Positions 55,205-64,000 of a stretch of 64,000 nt of DNA are shown here, piece after piece. The position numbers and the translations under genes were made by a program. Each line of letters starts with the position of its first letter. Within the stretch, counting starts at the first letter, position 1. This DNA is from Roseofilum halophilum BLCC-M91. Its GTDB lineage: Bacteria; Cyanobacteriota; Cyanobacteriia; Cyanobacteriales; Desertifilaceae. The notes under the pieces are model-generated. The model was not told where the DNA came from and ran no database searches. It worked only from the letters and a program-made list of their open reading frames with translations. Where the stretch lies: assembly GCF_030068445.1 (NCBI RefSeq), contig NZ_JAQPOK010000089.1, forward strand, positions 1 to 64,000, read 5' to 3'.

Positions 55205-57556
55205 TCAAGCAAAAGGAATGGAAACATAACCGTCTTCCGTATCGACAACGCCAACCGGAAGACCGGGAAAACTCCGGGCTGTCATCTCACTCAAATTGCC
55301 CACAGCGGAAATCGCATTCAAAGCGAAATCATTGGGCAAACCCAAACTTGCTCCGATATTTCCTTCCGCGCCCAAAAAGCGGCGCACAACTGGGTCGAAA
55401 CTATTAACGGCTTCAGCCACATTCTCTGAAGTCAAGTCCAGTTCTACCCCTTCATAAAGGGCGTAAGTCACCCCAGAAACCACATCCTTCCACTGGGATT
55501 GGTTTTCATCCACCACCATTGCTAAAGGTTCCTCTCCCAAGACTCCGGGCAGCGGCTGCGACAGGTTTTGCTGTTCGGGAGGTAAACTCAGAAGACTAGA
55601 GAGAATCAAGGTTCCATCGCCAGTTATGACATCGAGTTCGCCGTTAATGTAACTATCAAATAGAGTTTGGAAGTTAGTAGAGGTGACGATTTCCGCATTA
55701 ACGCCCAGAGAGTCCAGTCTTTCTCGCAACCGAGTCTCAGAAGTCGTACCCGCACCGACACCAATGCGACGACCTTCAAGCTGCTCAAAAGAGGTAATGC
55801 CACTATCACTGCGAGCCATTACAAATTGAGCGTCGTAAGAATTAATCGGGGCATAATCGACTCCCAACAGGGCATCCCGCTTGAGGTTGTGGGTGGTGTT
55901 GCGACTGGTAATATCCACAATGCCGTTGGCAACATCGCTGAAGCGCTGGGCGGCGGATGTCTGAACCACGAACTCCACAGCATTGGGGTCGCCAAATACC
56001 GCTGCTGCTACGGCCCGCCCCAAATCCACATCGAAGCCGGTTAAGTTGCCGTTGGCATCGGCAAAACCCAGTCCGGGAGCCTCATTTCTCACCCCGACGC
56101 GCACGAAACCTCGGTCTAAAACTTCCTGCAAAATGTTGCGGTTATCGTTATCCACCAAGGGCACGCTGATTGTATCGCTACCGGAAAAGGGCGGATAAAA
56201 TAGCTGACCTTCTGGTTCCACAAACATCAGTTCGTTGAGATTGCGGGGTAACGCCGTTTCGTCGAAGTTGCGATTGTAAATCTCTTCGTAGTTGCCGATT
56301 TGTTGGATGATTTTCCGGGCGAAGTCATTGGAGATTCCCAGGGATTCGCCTAAATTTCCTTCTACTCCCAAGAACCGCTTAATGTCGGTATTGCCATTGA
56401 GAAATTCATTCACATTCTGGGAGTTGATGCCAAAAACTTCCGCTTGAATGGGCGCGTTAACTACCCAGCGGACTACATCGGCAAATTCTGACTGGTTTTC
56501 CGGGAAAATCAATGCTAACGGTTCTTTACCCAGATTCTCCTCTAAAATCACTTGATTCCCCGGATTAGATAAGGTGGGAATCCGCGAAGCCAGCGCCCCA
56601 CGATTCATCGAAACTGCCCCAATTTGCCCCGCATCATAAGCAGCAAAGAGGTCATCTTGAGAGGAAAAAGTTTGGATATTTAGAGTTACTCTCGCTCGTT
56701 GCGCCGCATCTTCTAAGTTTTGCTGAGAGCGAGTTCCAGCCAATACCCCAATAGTAGTTCCTGGCAATTGTTCCACCGAACTAATGCCACTGTTCCCTCG
56801 CACCATTACCCCTTGGGTATCGAAGAACACGGTCGGGGAATAATCCACTCCTAAACTGGCATCGCGGAGAACCGAATGAGCGGGCAAAGTGGCGGCGATA
56901 TCTGCGGCACCATTAGCAACCGCATTAAAGTCTTGTCCCGCTTCGACAACCACATATTCGATCGCATCAGGATTGCCAAATAAAGCATTGGCAATGGCCC
57001 GACTAAAATCAATGCCAATGCCACTAAAAGACCCGTCCGCTTCTCGGTTACTAAAACCAACGGCATCGTCATAGACCGCCACCCGCAAAAAGCCTCGGTC
57101 TAAAACCTCTTGGAGGAAAGAACCCTCCCGGGTAGCGCTACCGACAGGGGCGCGACCTTCCGCAGCGCCAAAGTTAAGGTAATGTTGCAAACCGCTAGCA
57201 AAATCGCCGTCAGCCACGGCCTCCGCTACGTCGGGGTTAAAGTCGAGATAAAAGCTCTCGTTAAAAGGAATTTGTGGCATCCGCCCTTCGGCTAAACCAA
57301 ACCTCACCCAATGGTCGTAACCGCTGGCAAGCGAGCCTCGGGCCACGGCCTCCGCTACGTCGGGGTTTTGTTCCAGGTAGGCATTTTCATCGAAGGCCAC
57401 CAGGTCTGAAGGCATGGCAGCAGCAGAAAACAGGGGTTCGCCAGTTAAAGGATCGGCGAGGGTTCCGTGAGAGTTAGCGATCGCTTCCCAGGAAGGCTCT
57501 AGCATTTCTGGGGAGTTAACATATTGAAGATTTGTAGGAGCTATGGGATTTGCCAT
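55205..57556 (-). CDS. Double solute-binding-domain protein with N-terminal repeats
   Basis: 783-aa protein with two tandem SBP_bac_3-like domains, roughly 145-420 and 475-740. Each starts with LQEVLDRGF(L/V)RV and contains DIAAT or DITSR followed by a DYxP strand, as in amino-acid ABC transporter receptors. N-terminal to them are two copies (about 59-93 and 102-136) of a motif with NPDVAEAV, then a YDHW-type segment and a GLAEGR-type ending. No signal peptide is visible, unusual for a substrate-binding protein. The nearby ABC exporter could be its secretion route, but this is inference. The gene is preceded by one copy of the repeated leader. Confidence 0.83.
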   Translation of the reverse strand: MANPIAPTNLQYVNSPEMLEPSWEAIANSHGTLADPLTGEPLFSAAAMPSDLVAFDENAYLEQNPDVAEAVARGSLASGYDHWVRFGLAEGRMPQIPFNESFYLDFNPDVAEAVADGDFASGLQHYLNFGAAEGRAPVGSATREGSFLQEVLDRGFLRVAVYDDAVGFSNREADGSFSGIGIDFSRAIANALFGNPDAIEYVVVEAGQDFNAVANGAADIAATLPAHSVLRDASLGVDYSPTVFFDTQGVMVRGNSGISSVEQLPGTTIGVLAGTRSQQNLEDAAQRARVTLNIQTFSSQDDLFAAYDAGQIGAVSMNRGALASRIPTLSNPGNQVILEENLGKEPLALIFPENQSEFADVVRWVVNAPIQAEVFGINSQNVNEFLNGNTDIKRFLGVEGNLGESLGISNDFARKIIQQIGNYEEIYNRNFDETALPRNLNELMFVEPEGQLFYPPFSGSDTISVPLVDNDNRNILQEVLDRGFVRVGVRNEAPGLGFADANGNLTGFDVDLGRAVAAAVFGDPNAVEFVVQTSAAQRFSDVANGIVDITSRNTTHNLKRDALLGVDYAPINSYDAQFVMARSDSGITSFEQLEGRRIGVGAGTTSETRLRERLDSLGVNAEIVTSTNFQTLFDSYINGELDVITGDGTLILSSLLSLPPEQQNLSQPLPGVLGEEPLAMVVDENQSQWKDVVSGVTYALYEGVELDLTSENVAEAVNSFDPVVRRFLGAEGNIGASLGLPNDFALNAISAVGNLSEMTARSFPGLPVGVVDTEDGYVSIPFA

Positions 57557-57617
57557 GATGCGGTTAACGAAAAATGAAATAAGTAGGTAACAACAACAGA
57601 TGCACTGCTAAGGGCCA

Positions 57618-57812
57618 ATAGATAGGATTAACTTCATCGCTTCTTCTATTAATAAGACTGTTTTGGGTGGCAGTTTGTGAACTTTTTTGCCTCAAAATAG
57701 AGAAATTTCTTTTTTGAGCAAGGCCACAAGGCCATTTTCCCCGTAGGTTGGCTGTTGGAAACCCTAAATCAATGGTGTTGGGTTCCACTCCGTTCCACCC
57801 AACCTACAACTC
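57618..57812. repeat. Leader repeat, copy A
   Basis: About 190 bp shared with copies B and C. It contains (minus strand) GTTCACAAACTGCCACCCAA near 57670 and a GTTGGGTGG...CCAACAC-type hairpin near 57780. It lies upstream of the solute-binding protein start. Confidence 0.85.
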
Positions 57813-57895
57813 TCACCCTTGTCCTTACTTAAGTAGGGATGTTCCATAGAACTTCCCTACTCATTTGGGTTGTGACAAGGTGGGCGTTCAAACAG

Positions 57896-58476
57896 TTAGG
57901 CTTTTGCCTTTTTTCTGCTTCCCAGCATTAAACCGCCCACTGTAATAAAACCTAGTATTAGGCTAGGCTCTGGGACAGAGACCATCTCCGTCCCCTCGAT
58001 TTCAGTCTCTATCGCTTGAGGAGGAACTGCTGGAGCGGGGCTTGGCTGCTCCGCCACCACCGCCGCCACAACTGGATCGGAGAAAGAGATGTTGTCGTAT
58101 GTATTCTCAAAGTCATTCAATGTCGAGAATAGTCCGAAATCCCTGAACAAGTTAAACCGATCGCTTGAAACAGACAACAAATGCAACTCCTCCCTAGATA
58201 AATCAAACCATAAGTAATCCAAATCGATCGCTCCTCCTCCTAGCTCCTCTAATCCAGCAAGCTCAAAGGATAGGACTTCACCACTTCGGGTTTCAATTAT
58301 TCCGTTCTCGTCAAGATCCTCACCCTCAAAGGAAAATACTACATATTAGGATACAAATCATCCCAGGTGATTTCCCATGATAAAGGAGCAGCAACAGACT
58401 TGAGAGGAGAGGCGATCGCCATTGTCATTCCCAAAGTCAAAGCCGCACACAATTTTTGAGCAGTCTTAACCAACAT
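57896..58476 (-). pseudogene. Frameshifted PEP-CTERM protein gene
   Basis: Two reading frames together look like one gene. The first begins at 58476 (MLVKTAQKLCAALTLG...), a signal peptide followed by SWEITWDDLYPNM, and stops at 58339-58341. The second frame resumes at about 58337 (VFSFEGEDLDENGIIETRSG) and runs to 57896, ending in the PEP-CTERM signal VSVPEPSLILGF with a hydrophobic helix and the basic tail GSRKKAKA. A frameshift near 58335-58345 separates them. It could be a real mutation or a sequencing error. The intact product would be a 190-aa exported, sorted surface protein. No exosortase is in the window. Confidence 0.8.
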
Positions 58477-58521
58477 TATTTCTGACCTCATCAACAATTT
58501 TGAACAATTCAACAAAAAAGT

Positions 58522-58710
58522 AGGATTGACTTCATCGCTCCTTCTATTTAATAAGACAGTTTTGGGTGGCAGTTTGTGAACTTTTCCGCCTCAAAATAGA
58601 GAAATTTCTTTTTTGAGGAAGGTGACAAGGCCATTTTCCCCGTAGGTTGGCCGTTGGAGACCCTAAATCAATGGTGTTGGGTTCCACTCCTTTCCACCCA
58701 ACCTACAACT
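58522..58710. repeat. Leader repeat, copy B
   Basis: Near-identical to copy A over most of its length. It lies upstream of the PEP-CTERM start with about the same spacing as copy A to its gene: the conserved GTTCACAAACTG word is about 100 bases upstream of the start in both. Confidence 0.85.
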
Positions 58711-59020
58711 GCTTTCAGTCGGTTTTAACCGACTTGCGCTATTAGCCAGGGATTTTAATCCCTGGCGGGCGATCGGGTCTAATTGAGAATGGTGCAAGAT
58801 GTGAGTAGAACACAATGGGGCCTCTGTTGTCATTGCGAGGCGGCGGCAAACACTCGTTAACCTCGTTAACTCAAGAGAGAAACTGGTTAAGCCAGCCGTA
58901 GGCGAAGCCTTCTCGCAGAGTAGCAATCTCAGAGATTGCCACGGGGGGAGCGTTAACGCTCAAATGAACGCCATTATTTGGCGCGACCCCCTCTCGCAAT
59001 GACAGTACCCAAATTTTCGT
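58711..59020. repeat. Hairpin cluster between leader copies
   Basis: Several common dispersed hairpins: AGTCGGTTTTAACCGACT near 58727, CCAGGGATTTTAATCCCTGG near 58745, and GGGGGAGCGTTAACGCTCAAATG-type palindromes near 58940-59010. No supported ORF. Confidence 0.55.
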
Positions 59021-59190
59021 CAAGGCCAATAGATAGAATTTGTTCCATCTATTAATAAGACAGTTTTGGGTGGCAGTTTGTGAACTTTTCTGCCTCAAAA
59101 TAGAGAAATTTCTTTCTTAAGGAGAACGACAGGGCCATTTTCCCGATAACAGGGCCATTTTTTCCGTAGGTAAGCTGCTGGGAACCGGAA
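59021..59190. repeat. Leader repeat, copy C (partial)
   Basis: Shares the central part with copies A and B, including the conserved GTTCACAAACTGCCACCCAA block, but the hairpin part is altered. It lies just downstream of the ECF sigma gene end and overlaps the last codons of that ORF. Confidence 0.75.
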
Positions 59191-60211
59191 CCCAAGGCCC
59201 CCTGAAAGGCAGAGAAAGAAGCTGGGTTCCACCAAATACCGATCGCCCCTTACCGATTAACCTTTTTTTCCCGCGTCCAATCTGGCCTGACGCAAAATAG
59301 CACCAGACCCATCTCCCGGGCAATTCAAATTGATATCTATTCTTAATCCGAAGCGATAACCTTGCATTGGCAAAGATAGCCCCGACTGCCTGGGGTCGAA
59401 GAATCAAGGCCAACTTACTCCATCGCAATTTAGATTTGAGCCAGGGTTCGGGACTTACGCACAAGGAACAAAGTTTGGGCCTTTGAGATTGCTCTCCCCT
59501 CGGCAACGACAGAAATGGCCGTTGGAGTTCTTCTTTTGGCCTCAGTTCTGCTGGATTAACCCTTGTTGGGTTCCGTTTCGCTTCATCCAACCTACTAGAG
59601 GCCGGTTCCCCCACCGACAACCCATCCGCACTCGTCTCTTCCACATCCGTTGCCAACGAAGAACCAGAGTCCTCTGCCACTCCCTCATACTCGTTCCATC
59701 GCTCTCGCAAAATGGCCCTGGCATTAGAAACCCGCTTGCGGGCAGTCCCCTGAGAAATCGCCAACCGTTCGGCTATCTCCTTGTAAGACAGCTCCTCCTT
59801 CCAGTAGAGAAAAAAAGTCTCCCGCAACTTGGGAGATAAATTATTTACCTCTCCCTCAAAAAAAAATTCGAGATCTTGCCGCGTAGCGGCAAGATCTGGT
59901 TCTTCTTCCTGGCTAACCCATAGCTCTTCCTTAGCTTCACAGGAAAATAGGCGATCGCGCTTTTTAAGCAGGTTCGTGCAAAGATTATTCACCAATCTGA
60001 CCAACCACGCCTTCACATTATTAATAGGTTTGCTGCTGGTTCGCCAACCCTCCCTAGCCCTAAGCATAGCCATACCCAGAACATCTTCCGCCTCCGTTTG
60101 GTTGCCTCTCATCCGTCGGAGGCAGCAACGGTAGAGACAGCCTTGATGCTGTTGCCACTCCCGCCAAAACACCGAATCAATACCTACAGTTCTTTTGTGC
60201 CTATCTAGCAT
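59117..60211 (-). CDS. ECF-type RNA polymerase sigma factor with repeat-derived tail
   Basis: The first 180 residues are a normal ECF sigma. Region 2 is around CLYRCCLRRMRGNQTEAEDVL, with region 2.4-like VKAWLVRLVNNL. Region 4 is LSPKLRETFFLYWKEELSYKEIAERL...GTARKRVSNARAILRERW. It starts at 60211 with GGAG about 10 bases upstream. The remaining 180 residues (RLDEAKRNPTRVNPAE onward) have no domain resemblance and run through repeat DNA, including a GTTGGATGAAGCGAAACGGA-type element and leader copy C. The true functional end is probably near residue 190. No anti-sigma factor is adjacent. Confidence 0.87.
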   Translation of the reverse strand: MLDRHKRTVGIDSVFWREWQQHQGCLYRCCLRRMRGNQTEAEDVLGMAMLRAREGWRTSSKPINNVKAWLVRLVNNLCTNLLKKRDRLFSCEAKEELWVSQEEEPDLAATRQDLEFFFEGEVNNLSPKLRETFFLYWKEELSYKEIAERLAISQGTARKRVSNARAILRERWNEYEGVAEDSGSSLATDVEETSADGLSVGEPASSRLDEAKRNPTRVNPAELRPKEELQRPFLSLPRGEQSQRPKLCSLCVSPEPWLKSKLRWSKLALILRPQAVGAIFANARLSLRIKNRYQFELPGRWVWCYFASGQIGRGKKRLIGKGRSVFGGTQLLSLPFRGPWVPVPSSLPTEKMALLSGKWPCRSP

Positions 60212-60611
60212 CTTTGTAACTCCTCGTCTCCTTTCGGATACAAAAAAATTAAGCTAGACACCCCGGTTTTCTCAATTCTCTGTTTGCAATTTTGTTACCT
60301 CTGATTCTAATATCCAGGTTTGCTGTCGTCAAGAACCCAAGTCACTGTCAAAATTAAAAAGTCTTGGCAGAAGTGCCATGGACATTAGTGGAGTCAAGCA
60401 CCAAACATGGAATCGAGTATTTTGGTGTGGCTATTAAACAGTAGACAGTAGTTCAGGCTTCTAGCCTGATTAAGGTTAATCTAAAACTAGCTCGATTTTG
60501 AGGCAGACGAAAGAGACAAACTTGACATCGGAATTAAAGTCCGATCGCCAGCAGCGTTATAATAACAACGAACTTATGACGTGATTCCACCTCTTCAAGT
60601 TGTATATTCAT
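60212..60611. other. Intergenic region before the RecQ-like gene
   Basis: 400 bp between divergent genes. A small palindrome around AGGCTTCTAGCCT lies near 60455. No ORF or RNA gene is evident; it should hold both promoters. Confidence 0.4.
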
Positions 60612-62705
60612 ATGCCTAATCAACTCAGACAACAAGCCTTAAACTTTCTACGCATTGCCCTCAATAACCCTGTAGCAGAATTTAGAGAGGGACAATGGGA
60701 AGCCATTGAAACCCTAGTCGAAAATCAAGCTCGTCTGCTCGTAGTACAACGCACCGGTTGGGGCAAAAGTCTAGTCTATTTTCTCGCAACTCGACTTCTA
60801 CGCGATCGAGGAAATGGCCCCACCCTCCTCATTTCTCCCCTACTTGCCCTCATGCGAAATCAAATCGCCGCCGCCTCCAGAATTAACATCAAAGCTGCTA
60901 CCATTAACTCCAGCAACCCAGAAGAATGGGAATCAGTAACAACTGAATTACTCACAGGAAACATTGATATCTTACTCATCTCTCCCGAACGACTCGCCAA
61001 CCAAGCATTTCGAGAAACCATCCTCTTACCCATCTCTCAAAAAATCGGCTTATTTGTTGTCGATGAAGCCCACTGTATTTCCGACTGGGGACATGATTTT
61101 CGCCCAGATTATCGGCGCATTGTCCGCATTTTGCAAGCCCTACCTCCCAACATTCCCACCCTCGCCACTACCGCCACAGCCAACAACCGCGTAGTTAACG
61201 ACATTAAACATCAATTAGGGACAAATTTACAACTATCCAGAGGAACCCTCACCCGCAAAAGCTTAAAACTACAAAACATTTATCTTCCCAGTCAAGCCGC
61301 GAGAATGGCATGGTTAGCCCAATATCTTCCTTACTTACCCGGAAGCGGCATTATTTATGCATTAACCGTTAGAGATGCCGATCGCGTCGCTGAATGGTTA
61401 ACAACCCAAAACATCCATGCTCAAGCCTATCATGCTGGGTTAACTAATCAACAACGGGAAAATTTAGAAGATCGACTGCTCAACAACCAAATCAAAGCCT
61501 TAGTCGCCACCACCGCTTTAGGCATGGGTTTTGATAAACCCGATTTAGGATTTGTCATTCATTACCAGCGCCCCGGTTCAGTCGTCCATTACTATCAACA
61601 AGTCGGACGAGCCGGAAGAGCAGTAGAGCAAGCCTATGGCATTCTTTTAAGTGGTGAAGAAGATGACGAAATCACCGACTATTTTATTGACACAGCCTTT
61701 CCTCCAGAAGCCCATAACCAACAAGTTTTGAACGTCCTCAATCAGGCTGAACATGGTTTATCTCTAACTCAAATCGAACAATACTCCAATCTGGCTAGAA
61801 AACAAATTGATAAAGTCTTAAAACTCCTCTCTTTAGAATCCCCTGCACCAGTCACTAAACGCGGTTCCCAGTGGTATGCTACCCCCACAGCCATCAACTA
61901 TCAACCCAACCGCGAAAAAATTGCCCAATTAACCCAAATTCGCCGCGCCGAACAAGCTCAAATGCAAGATTACATGAATAGTCAACAATGCCTGATGGTA
62001 TTTCTCGCTCAAGCATTAGATGATTTTCATACAACGCCCTGCGGTCAATGTGCTGCCTGCTTAGGTCAAGCCTTAATCCCGGAAACTTACCCCAGAGAAT
62101 TACTCAATCAAGCGTTGCACTTTTTGCGCCGTAACCATCTTGTAATTGAACCGCGAAAACAATGGAAAGCTCAAGCTTTATCAAGCTATAATTTTTCGGG
62201 TAACATTCAAAAAACCTTAATACCAGAACCGGGAAGATCCTTATCTCTTTGGGAAGACGCAGTATGGGGAGAACTCGTCAGAAAAGGTAAGTATCAAGAT
62301 CGGCATTTTGATGATAGCTTAGTGCAGGGTGTATTAGAGATGATTCAATACTGGCGACCCCAACCTTTTCCCACTTGGGTAACTTGTGTTCCTTCTTTGA
62401 AGCGTCCAGAACTGGTTCCCAATTTTGCCCAAAGATTGGCTCACCAGCTCAATGTACCGTTTGTACCCGTGGTGCGAAAAGTGCGACAGAACAAAGAACA
62501 AAAAGAGATGAATAACAGTTATCAACAAGCCCATAACTTAGACGGTGTATTTACAATCGACACTTGGTCAGGACTTGGTGGGCCAGTATTCCTTGTTGAT
62601 GATATTGTAGATTCTCGTTGGACATTTACTGTAATTTCGGCGCTCTTAAAACGTGCCGGAAGTGGTGCGGTGTTTCCCCTAGCTTTAGCCTTAAATTCTT
62701 TTTAG
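60612..62705 (+). CDS. RecQ-like DNA helicase fused to a phosphoribosyltransferase domain
   Basis: 697 aa from ATG 60612 (TTG 60600 is less likely). RecQ motifs are intact: QRTGWGKSLVYFLATRLL, VDEAHCISDWGHDFRPDY, TATANNRV, ATTALGMGFDKPDLGFVIHY and YYQQVGRAGRA. The zinc cysteines follow (QQC then CGQCAAC). The C-terminal 130 residues lack the usual RQC and HRDC domains and instead hold a PRTase-like domain with VFLVDDIVDSRWTFT. It is 18 bp upstream of a DprA-like gene, so they form an operon. Such helicase-PRTase-DprA groupings suggest nucleic-acid handling, perhaps defence or competence; the role is not known. Confidence 0.9.
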   Translation: MPNQLRQQALNFLRIALNNPVAEFREGQWEAIETLVENQARLLVVQRTGWGKSLVYFLATRLLRDRGNGPTLLISPLLALMRNQIAAASRINIKAATINSSNPEEWESVTTELLTGNIDILLISPERLANQAFRETILLPISQKIGLFVVDEAHCISDWGHDFRPDYRRIVRILQALPPNIPTLATTATANNRVVNDIKHQLGTNLQLSRGTLTRKSLKLQNIYLPSQAARMAWLAQYLPYLPGSGIIYALTVRDADRVAEWLTTQNIHAQAYHAGLTNQQRENLEDRLLNNQIKALVATTALGMGFDKPDLGFVIHYQRPGSVVHYYQQVGRAGRAVEQAYGILLSGEEDDEITDYFIDTAFPPEAHNQQVLNVLNQAEHGLSLTQIEQYSNLARKQIDKVLKLLSLESPAPVTKRGSQWYATPTAINYQPNREKIAQLTQIRRAEQAQMQDYMNSQQCLMVFLAQALDDFHTTPCGQCAACLGQALIPETYPRELLNQALHFLRRNHLVIEPRKQWKAQALSSYNFSGNIQKTLIPEPGRSLSLWEDAVWGELVRKGKYQDRHFDDSLVQGVLEMIQYWRPQPFPTWVTCVPSLKRPELVPNFAQRLAHQLNVPFVPVVRKVRQNKEQKEMNNSYQQAHNLDGVFTIDTWSGLGGPVFLVDDIVDSRWTFTVISALLKRAGSGAVFPLALALNSF

Positions 62706-62723
62706 AGAGCTGATTATAGAATT

Positions 62724-64000
62724 ATGGAATCTCATTTACTTTCATTAGATACTCAAGCCATTTTACTCCTCTGTGCCAGTTTTGGCGAAGATCGGGTTTC
62801 TTTTCCTCAGCCGTTAAAGTTGAGTGAATACAATGCTGTAGTCGGGTGGCTTAAGGAAAATAAAATGCGTCCTGGCGATTTGCTCGATTCAATGGGTAAG
62901 GAAAAGCTCCAAAACGCAGCTATTTACAAGCTGGATAATTCTCGCATTGATGCTTTACTAGAAAGAGGATTTTTGTTGAGTTTATCTGTAGAAAAATGGA
63001 CTCAGCAAGGATTATGGATAGTGGGACGGGGCGATCCTAACTATCCTCAGCGTTTTAAGGAAAGATTAAAACAAAAGTCTCCCCCCATTTTGTATGGAGT
63101 GGGACAACAGGATTTATTGGAAAAAGGAGGTCTGGCAATTGTCGGATCTCGTAATGTTAGTCAAGAAGAAATTAATTATACTCATCAAATAACCAAGATC
63201 TGCGCTCACCAACATATTCAAGTGATTTCTGGTGGAGCGCGGGGGATCGATCAAGCCTCAATGTTGGGAGCTTTACAAGAATCAGGAACTGTCCTTGGCG
63301 TTTTGGCCGATAGTTTAATTAAGACGGCTCTGAATAAAAAATATCGTAGCTCTATTGCTGAAGGAAGATTAACCTTAATTTCTCCTTACGATCCCGATGC
63401 TGGCTTTCATGTGGGTAATGCGATGGGTCGAAATAAATATATTTATAGTTTAGCGGATTATGCGTTGGTGGTCACTTCTGATTATGAGAAAGGGGGAACT
63501 TGGGCGGGAGCAAAAGAAGCGCTAGAAAAAATTAAGGATGTCCCTGTTTTTGTCAAAGTTGAGAATTTTATCCCCGAAGGAAATCAACAGTTAATGCATC
63601 AAGGGGCTAAATCTTTTCCAACCCTTTCTTCTTCTGCTTTGAGTCAATCCTTAAAGGAAGAATTAGAACGGTTTAATTTAGAAACGACTACTGAGGAATT
63701 GACGCTCGTGAGCCATCCCATAGAAGAGGATGAAAATAAACAGAAAGAAAGCGCTCCACATCTAGGTCAATTGACGAATGATGTCACTAAAGATGGGGTG
63801 AGCAAGCCTCAAGATATTTATGAGGCGGTTTTACCCTTCATTCTGGAAGCCTTATATCAACCTCTCGATCTCAAGTCTCTGGTTAAACGTTTGCAGGTGA
63901 GACCAGGACAACTCCAAGATTGGCTGAAGAGAGCGGAGGAGGAGGGGAAGGTGAAAAAAACTAAGAAACCGGTGCGGTATGTGGCTAATATTGAAGAGAA
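62724..64000 (+). CDS. DprA/SLOG-like protein, truncated by window end
   Basis: At least 425 aa, running past 64000. After about 115 residues a Rossmann-type DprA domain shows LAIVGSRNVS, ISGGARGIDQASMLGAL and the later segment NAMGRNKYIYSLADYALVVTS. The usual DprA sequence with FPxRNR is altered. It is followed by YEKGGTWAGAKEAL, as in SLOG-family DprA relatives. A C-terminal winged-helix-like region (ILEALYQPLDLKSLVKRLQV) starts near residue 373. The true end is outside the window. It starts 18 bp after the RecQ-like gene. Whether it is the housekeeping dprA is doubtful given the N-terminus. Confidence 0.86.
   Translation, partial: MESHLLSLDTQAILLLCASFGEDRVSFPQPLKLSEYNAVVGWLKENKMRPGDLLDSMGKEKLQNAAIYKLDNSRIDALLERGFLLSLSVEKWTQQGLWIVGRGDPNYPQRFKERLKQKSPPILYGVGQQDLLEKGGLAIVGSRNVSQEEINYTHQITKICAHQHIQVISGGARGIDQASMLGALQESGTVLGVLADSLIKTALNKKYRSSIAEGRLTLISPYDPDAGFHVGNAMGRNKYIYSLADYALVVTSDYEKGGTWAGAKEALEKIKDVPVFVKVENFIPEGNQQLMHQGAKSFPTLSSSALSQSLKEELERFNLETTTEELTLVSHPIEEDENKQKESAPHLGQLTNDVTKDGVSKPQDIYEAVLPFILEALYQPLDLKSLVKRLQVRPGQLQDWLKRAEEEGKVKKTKKPVRYVANIEE

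Noticed and set aside
58871-59098. 75-codon frame in the hairpin cluster
   Set aside because: Made from dispersed repeats (leader copy C and palindromes); no domain seen.

Overview
The window is chromosomal DNA from a cyanobacterium. The octamer GCGATCGC (HIP1) is very frequent on both strands, the IleRS carries a CAAD-type membrane domain, and there are cyanobacteriochrome-type GAF domains, a fused Ser/Thr-His kinase, a Ycf66-like protein and a PEP-CTERM protein. Many short palindromic repeats, some lying inside genes, suggest a filamentous, repeat-rich species. I do not try to name the genus.

Bases 1-29400 are mostly housekeeping: secA, glsA, an ABC-F ATPase, a LysM/M23 protein, purH, tRNA-Arg(CCG), an unrecognised 453-aa protein, an orphan MNT nucleotidyltransferase, ileS, a Ycf66-like protein with a long acidic repeat tail, gnd, a giant Ser/Thr-His kinase, rsmD, gyrA, rplU and rpmA. 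Bases 29400-49640 are richer in signalling. They hold a type II NADH dehydrogenase, an operon of a triple-GAF photosensor-like kinase with a receiver and a GGDEF protein, a caspase-fold protein lacking its catalytic pair, a GDSL lipoprotein, a DUF1350 protein, cobB, an FAD oxidoreductase, a GAF kinase, a NarL-type regulator, comF, a rhodanese lipoprotein and a membrane iron-sulphur protein.

Bases 49800-52600 form a repeat island. An IS200-like REP-associated tyrosine transposase lies between two 89-bp inverted repeats, next to a small PIN-toxin operon. A tandem array of four 95-bp hairpin units follows. Bases 52600-60600 hold an ABC exporter, a nine-codon ORF with an exceptionally strong Shine-Dalgarno sequence, a double solute-binding-domain protein with no signal peptide, a frameshifted PEP-CTERM gene and an ECF-type sigma factor. 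A leader segment of about 190 bp occurs three times here, twice about 100 bases upstream of a start codon. The window ends in a RecQ-like helicase fused to a phosphoribosyltransferase domain, followed by a DprA/SLOG-like gene cut by the window edge.

The strongest candidates for unusual biology are the RAYT island, the RecQ-PRTase/DprA pair, the CBCR-receiver-GGDEF operon, the shared-leader cluster with its tiny ORF, and the spread of palindromic repeats into protein-coding linkers. All calls rest on reading the sequence; no database search was run.
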